Shown here piece by piece: positions 50,221 to 59,966 of a stretch of 64,000 bases of DNA (position 1 is the first letter of the stretch; every line of letters begins with the position of its first letter). A program made the position numbers and the translations under genes. The notes under the pieces are model-generated. The model was not told the origin of the DNA and ran no database searches. It saw nothing but the letters and a program-made list of their open reading frames with translations. The stretch spans positions 124,001 to 188,000 of the forward strand of contig NZ_PYAS01000016.1 of assembly GCF_003014695.1 (NCBI RefSeq). Direction: 5' to 3'. This DNA is from Dyadobacter jiangsuensis. GTDB taxonomy: Bacteria > Bacteroidota > Bacteroidia > Cytophagales > Spirosomataceae.

Positions 50221-53200
50221 ATGTTTAATCAATTCATACGACGACCTGTATTCGCGATTGTGATATCGGTCATGATAGTCTTTATCGGTGTACTGGCTAT
50301 CAAGAAACTGCCTATCTCGCAGTTCCCGGACATTGCTCCTACCACTGTTAACATCTTTATCGCCTACCCGGGGTCGAGTGCCGACGTGTTGGTAAAATCC
50401 ACGCTCATTACGCTGGAACAGGCGATTAACGGTGTTCAGGATATGCGCTATATTGCTACCGACGCCACCAGTGCCGGTGAAGCTACATTAAGGATCATCT
50501 TCGAACCCGGTACCGACCCGAACGACGCCGTGATCAGGGTAAAAACGAGGGTTGACCAGGTAATGCCGCTTCTTCCGGAACTCGTTCAGCGGGAAGGGGT
50601 AATTATCACGCCTATTCAGCCGAGTATGTTGATGTACGTCAACCTGTACTCGAAATCGAAAAGCATTGACGAGAAATTCCTCTTTAACTATGCTACCGTC
50701 AAAATGATCCCTGAAATTCAGCGGACCAAAGGGGTAGCGCGTGCACAGATCCTCGGTAGCCGCCGTTACGCGATGCGCGTATGGCTCAACCCCGACCGCA
50801 TGCGTGCATACAGCATTTCGGTAGAAGAAGTAATGAAGTCGCTGGCCGAACAAAGTATCATCGGTCGTCCAGGCCGTATCGGACAAAGCTCCGGTATCGC
50901 CGCACAGTCTTTGGAATATGTATTGACTTACAAAGGACGTTACAGCGAGCCGAAGGAATACGAAGACATTATCATCCGCGCCAACAAGGAAGGTGAAAGC
51001 ATTCATTTGAAGGATATCGCGAAAGTGGAACTCGGTAGCGAATTCTTCGATATTTACTCCAACCTCGACGGCAAGGCTTCTGCCGCGATCGTTTTGCGCC
51101 AGAACTACGGTAGTAACGCGAGCGACGTAATCGAGGAAGTGAAGAAAAAGCTCGACGTTATGAAAGAGTCGTTCCCTCCCGGTATCGACTACAAGATCAG
51201 CTATGACGTTTCCCAGTTCCTCGACGCATCTATCGAGCAGGTAATCGACACCCTGCGTGATGCATTTATCCTCGTGGCATTGGTAGTATTCCTCTTCCTG
51301 GGCGACTGGCGCTCAACCCTGATTCCGATCCTCGCGGTTCCGGTATCATTAGTCGGGGCATTCTTTGTGATACAGGGCTTTGGGCTATCCATCAACCTGA
51401 TCACCCTGTTCGCATTGGTATTGGCGATCGGTATTGTGGTCGATGACGCGATTGTCGTCGTCGAGGCCGTCCACGCCAAGTTTGAGGAAGAACCCGGCAT
51501 AACGCCTTACAATGCGGTGAAAAAGGTACTTTCCGAAATCAGCGGAGCGATCATCGCGATCACCGCGGTCATGGTGTCGGTATTCGTACCTATCTCGTTC
51601 ATGTCGGGCCCTGTGGGCACATTCTACCGCCAGTTCTCCATTACCATGGCCAGCTCTATCGTGATCTCCGCGTTGATCGCCTTGACGCTTACGCCGGTAT
51701 TGTGTGCGATGCTTTTGAAGAGCCACCATGGCCACGCAAGAAAGAAATCCATCATGGACAAGGGGATCGATGCATTCAACCGAGGTTTTGAAAAACTCAC
51801 CGGCCGATATGTAGCATTGCTGAACAGGATTGTGGCCCGCCGTTTGGTGACATTCCTCGTTCTGGGACTATTCTGTTTCGGTATTTACTGGGCCAACTCG
51901 ATTGTACCGGCAGGTTTTATCCCTAACGAAGACCAGAGTACGATCTACGCGATCATCCAGACACCTCCGGGATCGACTTTGGAAAAAACCAATGAAGTAT
52001 CGCGTCGTCTGCAAAAGATATGCGAGGAAGTGGAAGGTATCGAATCGGTATCATCACTGGCAGGTTACGAGATCATGACGGAAGGCCGCGGCTCCAATGC
52101 GGGTACCTGTCTGATCAACCTTAAACCATGGCACGAGCGTGACCACAACGTGAAGGAGATCATGGAAGAGCTGGAACACGCTTCGAAAGGTCTCGGTGCG
52201 ACGGTCGAATTCTTCGAACCACCAGCGATTCCAGGTTTCGGTACCTCCGGCGGTTTCTCGATGCGTCTTTTGGATAAAAATACAGACACCGATTACCAGG
52301 AGTTCGACAAGATCAATAAGGAATTCCTGGAAAACCTCGGCAAACGCAAAGAGCTGACCGGTTTGTTCACCTTCTTCGCTGCGAACTATCCGCAGTACGA
52401 ACTGGAAATCGACAACAAACTGGCGATGCAAAAGGGCGTATCGATCGGGAAAGCGATGGATAACCTCAACATCATGATCGGTAGTACGTACGAACAGGGC
52501 TTTATCAAATTCAACCAGTTCTTCAAAGTATACGTACAGTCTGATCCACAGTTCCGCCGGCTTCCAACCGACCTTCTGAAACTGTTTGTGAAAAACGAAG
52601 CGGGCGAAATGGTGCCTTACTCGTCGTTCATGAAACTGAAAAAGGGACAGGGACCTAACGAAATCACGCGTTTCAACCTCTATAACTCGGCGGCGATCCA
52701 GGGTCTTCCTGCGAAAGGCTACACCACTGCGGAAGCCATCGCGGCGATTCGCGAAGTATCCGCCAAAACGCTTCCGAAAGGTTACGATATCGCATTCGAA
52801 GGTCTTTCGTACGACGAATCGATCCGTGGAAATGAATCGGTAGTGGTATTTGCGATTGTATTGGCATTCGTGTACCTGGTACTGGCAGCACAATACGAAA
52901 GCTTCATCATTCCACTTGCGGTGGTATTCTCACTCCCTGTCGGGGTGTTCGGATCGTTCCTCATGCTGAAACTGATGGGCCTCGAAAACAACATCTACGC
53001 GCAGATCGGTCTGATCATGCTGGTCGGGCTCCTGGGTAAGAACGCCGTATTGATCGTGGAATTCGCAGTGCAGAAGCGTGCCGAAGGCGCCACTATCCTG
53101 GCAGCAGCCATTGAGGGAGCCAGAGTACGTTTCCGTCCGATCCTCATGACCTCGTTCGCATTCGTAGCCGGTCTGATCCCGTTGATCATGGCCACCGGCG

Positions 53201-53427
53201 CCGGTGCAATCGGTAACCGTACCATCGGTTCGTCCGCAATGGGTGGTATGTTGTTCGGTACGGTCTTCGGGGTCATCATCATCCCGGGCTTGTATTACAT
53301 ATTCGCCAAAATGGCTGATGGCAGAAAACTCATCAGAGACGAAGAAGACAGCTCACTGTCCGAAGGATTCGTACATGCCATTGATGCTTTCCCAACTTCA
53401 GAAGATAAAGACGAACATGCGAAATAA
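50221..53427 (+). CDS. HAE1-type RND multidrug efflux permease
   Basis: 1068 aa. FNQFIRRPVFAIVISVMIVFIGVLAI (TM1), loop IAYPGSSADVLVKSTLITLEQAINGV, TM4 proton-relay pair in LVLAIGIVVDDAIVVVEAV, second half QYESFIIPLAVVFSLPVGVFGS and GLLGKNAVLIVEFAVQKR. It has the AcrB-type pattern for amphiphilic drugs, solvents or lipids. Its stop overlaps the start of the channel gene by 11 bp, indicating translational coupling. It is the third RND pump in the window. Confidence 0.96.
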   Translation: MFNQFIRRPVFAIVISVMIVFIGVLAIKKLPISQFPDIAPTTVNIFIAYPGSSADVLVKSTLITLEQAINGVQDMRYIATDATSAGEATLRIIFEPGTDPNDAVIRVKTRVDQVMPLLPELVQREGVIITPIQPSMLMYVNLYSKSKSIDEKFLFNYATVKMIPEIQRTKGVARAQILGSRRYAMRVWLNPDRMRAYSISVEEVMKSLAEQSIIGRPGRIGQSSGIAAQSLEYVLTYKGRYSEPKEYEDIIIRANKEGESIHLKDIAKVELGSEFFDIYSNLDGKASAAIVLRQNYGSNASDVIEEVKKKLDVMKESFPPGIDYKISYDVSQFLDASIEQVIDTLRDAFILVALVVFLFLGDWRSTLIPILAVPVSLVGAFFVIQGFGLSINLITLFALVLAIGIVVDDAIVVVEAVHAKFEEEPGITPYNAVKKVLSEISGAIIAITAVMVSVFVPISFMSGPVGTFYRQFSITMASSIVISALIALTLTPVLCAMLLKSHHGHARKKSIMDKGIDAFNRGFEKLTGRYVALLNRIVARRLVTFLVLGLFCFGIYWANSIVPAGFIPNEDQSTIYAIIQTPPGSTLEKTNEVSRRLQKICEEVEGIESVSSLAGYEIMTEGRGSNAGTCLINLKPWHERDHNVKEIMEELEHASKGLGATVEFFEPPAIPGFGTSGGFSMRLLDKNTDTDYQEFDKINKEFLENLGKRKELTGLFTFFAANYPQYELEIDNKLAMQKGVSIGKAMDNLNIMIGSTYEQGFIKFNQFFKVYVQSDPQFRRLPTDLLKLFVKNEAGEMVPYSSFMKLKKGQGPNEITRFNLYNSAAIQGLPAKGYTTAEAIAAIREVSAKTLPKGYDIAFEGLSYDESIRGNESVVVFAIVLAFVYLVLAAQYESFIIPLAVVFSLPVGVFGSFLMLKLMGLENNIYAQIGLIMLVGLLGKNAVLIVEFAVQKRAEGATILAAAIEGARVRFRPILMTSFAFVAGLIPLIMATGAGAIGNRTIGSSAMGGMLFGTVFGVIIIPGLYYIFAKMADGRKLIRDEEDSSLSEGFVHAIDAFPTSEDKDEHAK

Positions 53428-54850
53428 GAGAATATTGAACTGGGCCGGTATCGCGCTTATGGGGCTGACCTACCAGGCCTGTAACATCCCGACACTGCCC
53501 CAGAAAACGGAAAACCGGGCGGTACCTGTGAGCTTCAATGGCTCACAGGACTCCACCAACACTGGTAAGGTAAGCTGGAAAACGTTTTTCACGGATCCCA
53601 ACCTGAATGCGCTGATCGACACGGCGTTCAAGAATAACCAGGAGTTGAACATTACCATGCAGGAAATCGCGATCTCGCAAAACGAGATCCAGGCGCGCAA
53701 AGGGGAATACCTGCCGTTCGTAGGCCTGCGCGGCGGAGCCGGCGTGGAAAAAGCGGCGCGTTACACCAACATCGGTGCCAGCGAAGCGACTACCGATATC
53801 AAACCGGGCAGAGAGACGCCCGATCCGCTCCCCGACGTAAACATTCAGGCAGTGGCACGCTGGGAAGTCGATATCTGGCACAAGCTGCGCAATGCGAAAA
53901 AAGCGGCGGCAACGCGCTACCTGTCGTCGATCGAAGGCAAGAACTTCATGATGACCAACCTGGCGGCGGAGATCGCGAACTCCTATTACGAACTGCTCGC
54001 GCTGGACACGCAGTTGGCCATCATCCGCCAGAACATCGATATCCAGAACAATGCATTGAAGATCGTGCGCATGGAGAAAGAAGCGACCCGCGTAACCGAG
54101 CTGGCCGTACGCCGGTTCGAAGCGCAGGTGCTCAAAACGCAAAACCTGCAATACGGTATCCAGCAGCAGATCATCGAAACCGAAAACCGGATCAACTTCC
54201 TCGTCGGACGTTACCCGCAGCCGGTACAGCGCAGCAGCCAGGGCTTCGAAAACCTCGTTCCAAACGTGGTACAATCGGGTATCCCTTCTCAGCTGTTATC
54301 GAACCGTCCGGATATCAAACAGGCGGAACTCGACCTGGAAGCGGCGAAAATTGATGTGACTGTGGCGAGGGCGAACTTCTACCCGTCGCTGGGATTGTCG
54401 GCGAGCCTGGGTTTGCAAGCCTTCACGCCGATTTACCTCGCCCGCGTACCCGAGTCGATCATGGGCTCGCTGATCGGCGACCTGGCTGGTCCGGTGATCA
54501 ACCGTTACGCAATCCGCGCGGGTTATGCCAACGCGAATGCGCGTCAGATCCAGGCGATTTACAACTATGAGCGTACCGTTTTGAATGCGTACATCGAAGT
54601 CGTGAACCAGCTTTCGAACATCAGCAACCTCGAAAAAAGCTTCGACCTGAAAACGAAAGAAGTGGAAGCACTCAACCAGTCGACCACCATTTCGAACCGC
54701 TTGTTCGCCTCGGCCCGTGCGGATTATATGGAAGTATTGCTAACCCAGCGCGACGCACTGGAATCGAAATTCGAACTGATCGAAACCAAAATGAAGCAGA
54801 TGAATGCCATGGTGAATATTTACCGGGCACTCGGAGGAGGCTGGAATTGA
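53417..54850 (+). CDS. TolC-family outer-membrane lipoprotein channel
   Basis: 477 aa from MRNKRILNWAG; this start overlaps the pump gene by 11 bp and gives a lipobox YQAC (Cys22). The longer frame to 53204 only reads pump sequence. OEP repeats: NQELNITMQEIAISQNEIQARKGEYLP, LLSNRPDIKQAELDLEAAKIDVTVARANFYPSLGLSASLG and ALESKFELIETKMKQMNAMVNIYRALGGGW. It completes the tripartite pump. A strong terminator follows at 54880. Confidence 0.94.
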   Translation: MRNKRILNWAGIALMGLTYQACNIPTLPQKTENRAVPVSFNGSQDSTNTGKVSWKTFFTDPNLNALIDTAFKNNQELNITMQEIAISQNEIQARKGEYLPFVGLRGGAGVEKAARYTNIGASEATTDIKPGRETPDPLPDVNIQAVARWEVDIWHKLRNAKKAAATRYLSSIEGKNFMMTNLAAEIANSYYELLALDTQLAIIRQNIDIQNNALKIVRMEKEATRVTELAVRRFEAQVLKTQNLQYGIQQQIIETENRINFLVGRYPQPVQRSSQGFENLVPNVVQSGIPSQLLSNRPDIKQAELDLEAAKIDVTVARANFYPSLGLSASLGLQAFTPIYLARVPESIMGSLIGDLAGPVINRYAIRAGYANANARQIQAIYNYERTVLNAYIEVVNQLSNISNLEKSFDLKTKEVEALNQSTTISNRLFASARADYMEVLLTQRDALESKFELIETKMKQMNAMVNIYRALGGGWN

Positions 54851-54879
54851 TAGATTAACTTAGGATGTGGTTTTTTGGT

Positions 54880-54919
54880 AAAGATTCCCCCGGCCTTCGG
54901 GGGAATCTTTATTTTTTGC
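54880..54919 (+). terminator. Strong terminator after the third RND operon
   Basis: AAAGATTCCCCCG (54880-54892) and CGGGGGAATCTTT (54898-54910) form a perfect 13-bp stem with a GCCTT loop, then ATTTTTT. Confidence 0.95.
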
Positions 54920-55000
54920 AGGTAATTCCACCACAAAATCAGCTTATTACGGGGATTTGAATGAAGTAACCGTTCGTACCAATCCAATCCCCTTTTTACT

Positions 55001-56470
55001 ATGAGCCTGAAAAATTACCTGATCCTTGCCCTGCTGACCATCACCTGCCTGCCATCGCAGGCCAAAGACTACCGCACCTCGCTTTTCGGCATCCATTCCG
55101 ACGGCATTACCCTCAATACCCGCTCCATTCAATACGCGATCGACTTCATCTCCCAGAACGGAGGCGGCCGGCTGGTGTTCAACGTGGGCCGCTATCTCAC
55201 CGGCTCCATCCATTTGAAATCCAATGTAACGCTCCACTTCGAAGAAGGCGCCGTGCTTCTCGGCTCGCTGAATCCCTGGGATTATGACAAGAAAGTGTGG
55301 ACCGCCATTGTTTTTGCACACGACCAGCAGAACATCGGCATTACCGGCCAGGGTGTAATCGACGGCCGCGGCCGCTACATTGCCCGCAATATCGTGGACA
55401 TGATCCACAAGGGCCTCATCAAGGATCTCTTCCGGCAGGATCGCCCCGAAGCCGAAACCCGCCCCGTACTCGCGTACATACGCAACTGCGAAAATGTGAA
55501 TATCAAGGGCGTGACTATGCAGAATTCGTCAAGCTGGGTGCAGATTTACGACCAATGTAAGAATGTCGCGATCGACAGCATTACTGTCGACAGCAAAGCC
55601 TACTGGAACAACGACGGCATCGACATCGTGGATTGCGACGGCGTGACGGTCACCAACTCTTTCATCGATTCGGACGACGACGGTATTTGCCTCAAATCGC
55701 ACGATGCGTCCAAAGTTTGCAAAAACATATTGGTCAGGAACTGCACCATCCGTTCGAGCGCCAACGGGATCAAGTTTGGAACGGCTTCGTATGGCGGTTT
55801 TAGTAATGTTAAAATTTATAATGTAAAAATCTTCGACACCTACCGTTCGGCCGTCACCCTGCAAGCGGTGGATGGCGGTTTTGTGGAAAATGTGATTGTG
55901 GATAGTTTGAAGGCCTATAATACCGGGAATGCGATCTTTTTGAGAATTGGAGAAAGGATGAAAGGGAGGAAAGGGAGGATGGAGAATGTCTCGATTTCCA
56001 ATATGTATGTGGAGGTGCCTGCCACCAAACCGGATGCGGGCTACGAATATGAAGGGCCTATCGAAGACATGCCGCGGAACATTTCGCCATCCGATATTGT
56101 GGGCATGCCGGATGCGATCATTACCAACGTCACTTTGAAAAACATTGAAATCAAAATGCCGGGTGGCGGCAACCCGATGTTCGCGAAAATCGGGCTGGAT
56201 GAACTGGATAAGGTGCCGGAAAAGCCTACATTCTATCCCGAGTTCTCGATGTTCGACGAGCTTCCCGCGTGGGGCCTGTACATACGCCACGCGAAGGATA
56301 TTAAAGTCAGCAATCTCACATTATCCTGCGAAAAGAAAGACTACCGCACCGCCATCGTCACCGACGACCTCCACGGCGCAACGTTCGAAGGAATAAAAGT
56401 AACGCAGCCGGGCAATTCAAAAAATTACATTTACACCCATAAATCCACAGGTATTGTGACCAAGAAATGA
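55001..56470 (+). CDS. GH28-family polygalacturonase-like hydrolase
   Basis: 489 aa with a signal peptide (LILALLTITCLPSQA). Right-handed beta-helix repeats with family blocks YWNNDGIDIVDCDGV (NxDG Asp), FIDSDDDGICLKSH (DD pair) and SSANGIKFGTASYGG. The His-Gly block of classical polygalacturonases is replaced, so the substrate may be a non-pectin or substituted uronate. It probably acts in the periplasm on pectic or rhamnogalacturonan fragments. It overlaps the ThuA gene by 4 bp. Confidence 0.92.
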   Translation: MSLKNYLILALLTITCLPSQAKDYRTSLFGIHSDGITLNTRSIQYAIDFISQNGGGRLVFNVGRYLTGSIHLKSNVTLHFEEGAVLLGSLNPWDYDKKVWTAIVFAHDQQNIGITGQGVIDGRGRYIARNIVDMIHKGLIKDLFRQDRPEAETRPVLAYIRNCENVNIKGVTMQNSSSWVQIYDQCKNVAIDSITVDSKAYWNNDGIDIVDCDGVTVTNSFIDSDDDGICLKSHDASKVCKNILVRNCTIRSSANGIKFGTASYGGFSNVKIYNVKIFDTYRSAVTLQAVDGGFVENVIVDSLKAYNTGNAIFLRIGERMKGRKGRMENVSISNMYVEVPATKPDAGYEYEGPIEDMPRNISPSDIVGMPDAIITNVTLKNIEIKMPGGGNPMFAKIGLDELDKVPEKPTFYPEFSMFDELPAWGLYIRHAKDIKVSNLTLSCEKKDYRTAIVTDDLHGATFEGIKVTQPGNSKNYIYTHKSTGIVTKK

Positions 56471-57309
56471 AACCTGTTTCCAGGGGTATGGTTTTAAAAA
56501 TACTGTCCGCAGTGATGATCGTTATGGCTGGCGCAGCCGGGTACGCATTGCATTCCATGCGCTGGCTGCCCTGGCAGAAACCGGTATTCGATAAAGCCAT
56601 TCCGGCGAATTGCGTAGCCGCTACCGACAAAGCCATATTGATCTTTTCCAAAACAAACGGCTACCGGCACGCGTCCATTGAAGCGGGTGTGAAGGCTATT
56701 AAAGAAGCGGGCCAAAAGCGCGGGTGGGAAGTGGTAGCAACCGAAAACGGCGCCTACTTCCATGAAATCTGCCTGAAATCCTACCGCGCCGTCGCGTTCC
56801 TCTCTCCCACCGGCGACTTCCTGACCGACGAACAGCAACGCGCATTCGAACAATACATTGAAAACGGCGGCGGTTATGCGGGCATTCACTCCGCCGCCGA
56901 CTGTGAATACGAATGGGACTGGTACGGCACGATGCTCGGTACACGTTTCCGGAGCCACACGTTTTTGCCCTACCCTATTCCAAAGGCAGAGATCGTGACC
57001 GAACCCGGCTTGCATCCTGCGATCGACGGCCTCCCAGCCCGCTGGTCGAAGAAGGACGAATGGTACAATTTCCACGAAAGCGTGCGCGGGAAATCGGGTT
57101 TTCAGATTTTATTGACCATCGACGAAAGCACCTACCCCGCATTCTGGCCCAAAGCGATGCGGGGTGATCATCCCATTGCATGGTCGCGATCAATGGGCAA
57201 AGGAAGGATGTTCTACACGGCCATCGGGCATAATGCATCCACATACAGCGATCCCACCGCAATGAGACATATTATGGGTGGCATCGCCTGGGCGGCTGCG
57301 CTGAATTAA
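56467..57309 (+). CDS. ThuA-domain protein (glutamine-amidotransferase-like fold)
   Basis: 280 aa with an N-terminal hydrophobic anchor or signal (VLKILSAVMIVMAGAAGYAL). ThuA blocks: AILIFSKTNGYRHASIEAG, GGGYAGIHSAADCEYEWDWYGTMLG, FRSHTFLP, EWYNFHESVRG and AWSRSMGKGRMFYTAIGHNASTY. ThuA proteins act in sugar (trehalose- or keto-sugar-type) use; the exact reaction is unclear. Its ATG overlaps the stop of the GH28 gene (ATGA), so coupling and a shared carbohydrate substrate are likely. Confidence 0.9.
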   Translation: MKPVSRGMVLKILSAVMIVMAGAAGYALHSMRWLPWQKPVFDKAIPANCVAATDKAILIFSKTNGYRHASIEAGVKAIKEAGQKRGWEVVATENGAYFHEICLKSYRAVAFLSPTGDFLTDEQQRAFEQYIENGGGYAGIHSAADCEYEWDWYGTMLGTRFRSHTFLPYPIPKAEIVTEPGLHPAIDGLPARWSKKDEWYNFHESVRGKSGFQILLTIDESTYPAFWPKAMRGDHPIAWSRSMGKGRMFYTAIGHNASTYSDPTAMRHIMGGIAWAAALN

Positions 57310-57366
57310 CTAGAGTGCGAAAGAGGAAACCTACTGCCCCGCTGTTTCCGCAATATCAAGCAATTG

Positions 57367-57473
57367 TTACCCAAATATTAACCAAAGTACTGATACTAAA
57401 CCCTTTTGAATATAAAATCGCGCTCCGCATTAACATTCTGTTAAGTCTCCACACACGGCGCCCCTGCGTTTTG
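57367..57473 (+). promoter_or_regulatory. Partial Pho-box-like repeats upstream of the 57518 gene
   Basis: TTACC/TTAAC at 57367/57378 and TTAAC/TTAAG at 57430/57441, each pair exactly 11 bp apart. GCGTTTTG (57466-57473) is a -7-like element, one base off the spacing seen at the two full arrays if a degenerate third unit at 57452 is counted. Weaker than the sites at 40720 and 48309. Confidence 0.4.
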
Positions 57474-57517
57474 CTACGTGAGTATTTTTAGTTTCCAAAA
57501 ACTACTCACAAATCAAG

Positions 57518-59014
57518 ATGCAAAAGAAATCTCTACTGGCGTTGCTGCTCGCGGCAGCTCTCATGAATGGGTGTACCGACCATTTCCCTCAGAACTCGGT
57601 GCAGGAAGACCCTTCGATGTTCAAGGAAGTGGCGAGTATGGACCTGGGTAACCTGGCGGCGGCTGAAATCTCCGCCTATGACCCTGCTACCAAAAGACTT
57701 TTTACCGTGAACAACGAAAAGGCGGCTATCGTAGATGTGCTCGACCTTTCCGCATTCCCGGCCATCACCAAACTGCAACCCATCGACGTTTCGGCGCTGG
57801 GAGGCGTGGCCAATAGCGTGGCGGTATCGAACGGCAAACTCGCAATCGCGCTCGAAGCGACTAACAAACAGGCCAATGGCAGCGTGATCGTACTCAATAC
57901 CAGCACATTGCAAGCGATCAAGCAGATCACCGTCGGCGCATTGCCGGATATGGTGACTTTCAGCCCCGACGGTCGCTTTATTGTGACGGCCAACGAAGGC
58001 GAGCCGAATGCCGATTATAGCGTCGATCCGGAAGGATCGGTATCCATTATCGATATTTCGAACGGTTACAGTGTCAAAACCCTCACTTTTGAAGCATTTG
58101 AGAGCGATTACAACACGTTGGCAGCGAAAGGTTTCCGCAAGTTCGGCCCCAAGGCTACTTTTGCACAGGACATTGAACCCGAATATGTGGCCATCTCCGA
58201 CAATTCCCAAAAAGCATTCGTGACCTTGCAGGAAAACAACGGTGTGGCCGAAATTGACCTGATCAATGGCAAAATACTGAGCCTTCATGCCCTCGGCACT
58301 AAAGACATCAGCTACATTCTCAACTCCCTCGATCCTAGCGACGACGATAAGAAAGTCGAACTGAGAAACTGGCCGATCAAATCGTTCTACCTGCCCGATG
58401 CGATCTCCTATTTCACGGTGAACGGCACCCCATATGTGATCACAGCCGACGAAGGTGACGCCCGCGAATACAGCACGTTCGATGAGCAAAAACGCGTAAG
58501 CTCGCTCAAACTGAACCCCGTATATTTTCCGAATGGCGACGAACTGAAAAAGACTTCGAATCTCGGCCGCCTGCGCGTGACCAGCACGCGCGGTGACTTT
58601 GAAAACGACGGCACGTACGAAGAACTTTACAGCTTTGGCGGTCGTGGTTTCAGTATTTTCCACGCCGCCGATATGAAGCGTGTGTACGAATCGGGTAACT
58701 CGCTCGAACAGGAGGTGATCAAGGCCGGTATTTACGACGATACCCGCTCGGACGACAAAGGCGTTGAACCGGAAGGAGTTACCGTAGGATGGATGAACAG
58801 CAAGCCGGTGGCATTTGTGGCTATGGAGCGTGTAGACGCCGTGGGCGTTTACGACCTTAGCAACCCGGGTGCTCCACAGTTCCTGCAAATCATCAAAACG
58901 GGCGATGCTCCCGAGGGCGTACTATTCATCCCCGCGGACAAAAGCCCCAACGGCAAAAGTCTGCTCGTGACGAGTAATGAAGAAGATGGTACCGTGAAAT
59001 TCTTCCAGCCGTAA
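57518..59014 (+). CDS. Choice-of-anchor-I-type beta-propeller lipoprotein
   Basis: 498 aa, lipobox MNGC (Cys19). Propeller-like repeats typical of the choice-of-anchor I/LVIVD-YncE group: AEISAYDPATKRLFTVNN, GGVANSVAVSNGKLAIAL, LPDMVTFSPDGRFIVTANEGEPN, EPEYVAISDNSQKAFVTLQENNGVAEID and GVEPEGVTVGWMNSKPVAFVAMER. Related domains are often fused to alkaline phosphatases or nucleotidases. No catalytic residue set is evident. Possibly phosphate-regulated, given the repeats upstream. Confidence 0.85.
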   Translation: MQKKSLLALLLAAALMNGCTDHFPQNSVQEDPSMFKEVASMDLGNLAAAEISAYDPATKRLFTVNNEKAAIVDVLDLSAFPAITKLQPIDVSALGGVANSVAVSNGKLAIALEATNKQANGSVIVLNTSTLQAIKQITVGALPDMVTFSPDGRFIVTANEGEPNADYSVDPEGSVSIIDISNGYSVKTLTFEAFESDYNTLAAKGFRKFGPKATFAQDIEPEYVAISDNSQKAFVTLQENNGVAEIDLINGKILSLHALGTKDISYILNSLDPSDDDKKVELRNWPIKSFYLPDAISYFTVNGTPYVITADEGDAREYSTFDEQKRVSSLKLNPVYFPNGDELKKTSNLGRLRVTSTRGDFENDGTYEELYSFGGRGFSIFHAADMKRVYESGNSLEQEVIKAGIYDDTRSDDKGVEPEGVTVGWMNSKPVAFVAMERVDAVGVYDLSNPGAPQFLQIIKTGDAPEGVLFIPADKSPNGKSLLVTSNEEDGTVKFFQP

Positions 59015-59019
59015 TTCAT

Positions 59020-59084
59020 TTGTCACGCTGAGCGTAGTCGAAGCGCGGCGCAGAACCGCGCTTCGACTGCGCTCAGCGTGACAA
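59020..59084. terminator. Near-perfect 28-bp inverted repeat between convergent genes
   Basis: TTGTCACGCTGAGCG at 59020, then -TAGTCGAAGCGCG, pairs with 59057-59084 at 27 of 28 positions. It can act as a bidirectional terminator. It also resembles the single arm at 12276-12300, so it is probably a dispersed repeat family co-opted as terminator. Confidence 0.85.
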
Positions 59085-59093
59085 TAAAAAGCA

Positions 59094-59963
59094 TCATTCC
59101 GAAACTACCTTCGCGCCGCGCTCCGAGCGTTCTCCTATCACCAATGCAGCACCGGTGACAGCCGTCGCAGTAACGATAATGTCAAACAACACACTTACGG
59201 TCACAGCGATGGGTTCCGAAACGCCCAGCAATACAGAGCCGCGCAAATACACGAGCTCCCGCACGCCTATTCCGCCGATGCTGAGCGGGAACACCGTAGC
59301 GATCGAGGAAAGCAGGAAAAGCAATGCATAGTCGGCCCAATGGTCGGTTTCACCCATAGAATAGAGCAGAAAACCCGTACAGATGATCTGAAAAACCTGT
59401 GTGCCGAGCGAAAGCAGCAATATGCGCCCCAGTACGGAAATAATGCCCGGCAACCACTTTTTGGCGCTCCACCAAAGTACACCAGCGCCGGGCAAGGCCA
59501 ATGCGGGTATGGCGAACACGAGTGCATTGTGGTAGAACCGGGACATGCCGATCACACCGGCCAGGAACCCCAGCATGACAAAGCCGATGATACGGTCCCA
59601 GAGCAGAATGCGCGTGAGCAGCATCGTACCCTGTGCCGGAAAATGCTGTTTCAAACGGAGCAACTTATAGGCATCACCGCCCAACCCGCCAGGCAGGAAC
59701 ATACCGTAAAACATGCTGATCCAATGCAGATGCAGCCCGCCGTAATGCGACAGCCCTACTTTGTGTGCTTGAAGGATGGTTGTGAGCCGTACCGCCGCAG
59801 TAACGCGGGAAGCCAGGTAAGGCACAAATGCCAATGCCAGCAGCAACTTATCAGCCTTTCCGATGGCCTGCGATACACTTTCCAGGTCAATGCGGCTAAA
59901 AACCCACCAGAGGAGCGCGACCGTGATGGAAAATTTCAGCAGCCATTTCAGGTATTTCATCAT
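59094..59963 (-). CDS. Flippase-like membrane protein (lysylphosphatidylglycerol synthase TM family)
   Basis: 289 aa with about eight TM helices. Family features: WWVFSRIDLESVSQAIG, VPYLASRVTAAVRLTTILQAHKVGLSHYGGLHLHWISMFYGMFLPGGLGGDAYKLLRL and FPLSIGGIGVRELVYL. Members move lipid-linked substrates or are the TM half of aminoacyl-lipid synthases; here the catalytic half is absent. It follows the GT39 gene by 3 bp in the minus-strand glycosylation operon. Confidence 0.88.
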   Translation of the reverse strand: MMKYLKWLLKFSITVALLWWVFSRIDLESVSQAIGKADKLLLALAFVPYLASRVTAAVRLTTILQAHKVGLSHYGGLHLHWISMFYGMFLPGGLGGDAYKLLRLKQHFPAQGTMLLTRILLWDRIIGFVMLGFLAGVIGMSRFYHNALVFAIPALALPGAGVLWWSAKKWLPGIISVLGRILLLSLGTQVFQIICTGFLLYSMGETDHWADYALLFLLSSIATVFPLSIGGIGVRELVYLRGSVLLGVSEPIAVTVSVLFDIIVTATAVTGAALVIGERSERGAKVVSE

Positions 59964-59966
59964 GCG

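Noticed and set aside
55930..55990. Purine-rich low-complexity stretch in the GH28 gene as a frameshift site
   Set aside because: The reading frame continues through with family-consistent sequence on both sides.
57533..58888. 451-aa minus-strand open frame opposite the propeller lipoprotein
   Set aside because: The plus-strand frame has a lipobox and propeller repeats; the antisense frame has no recognisable domain.
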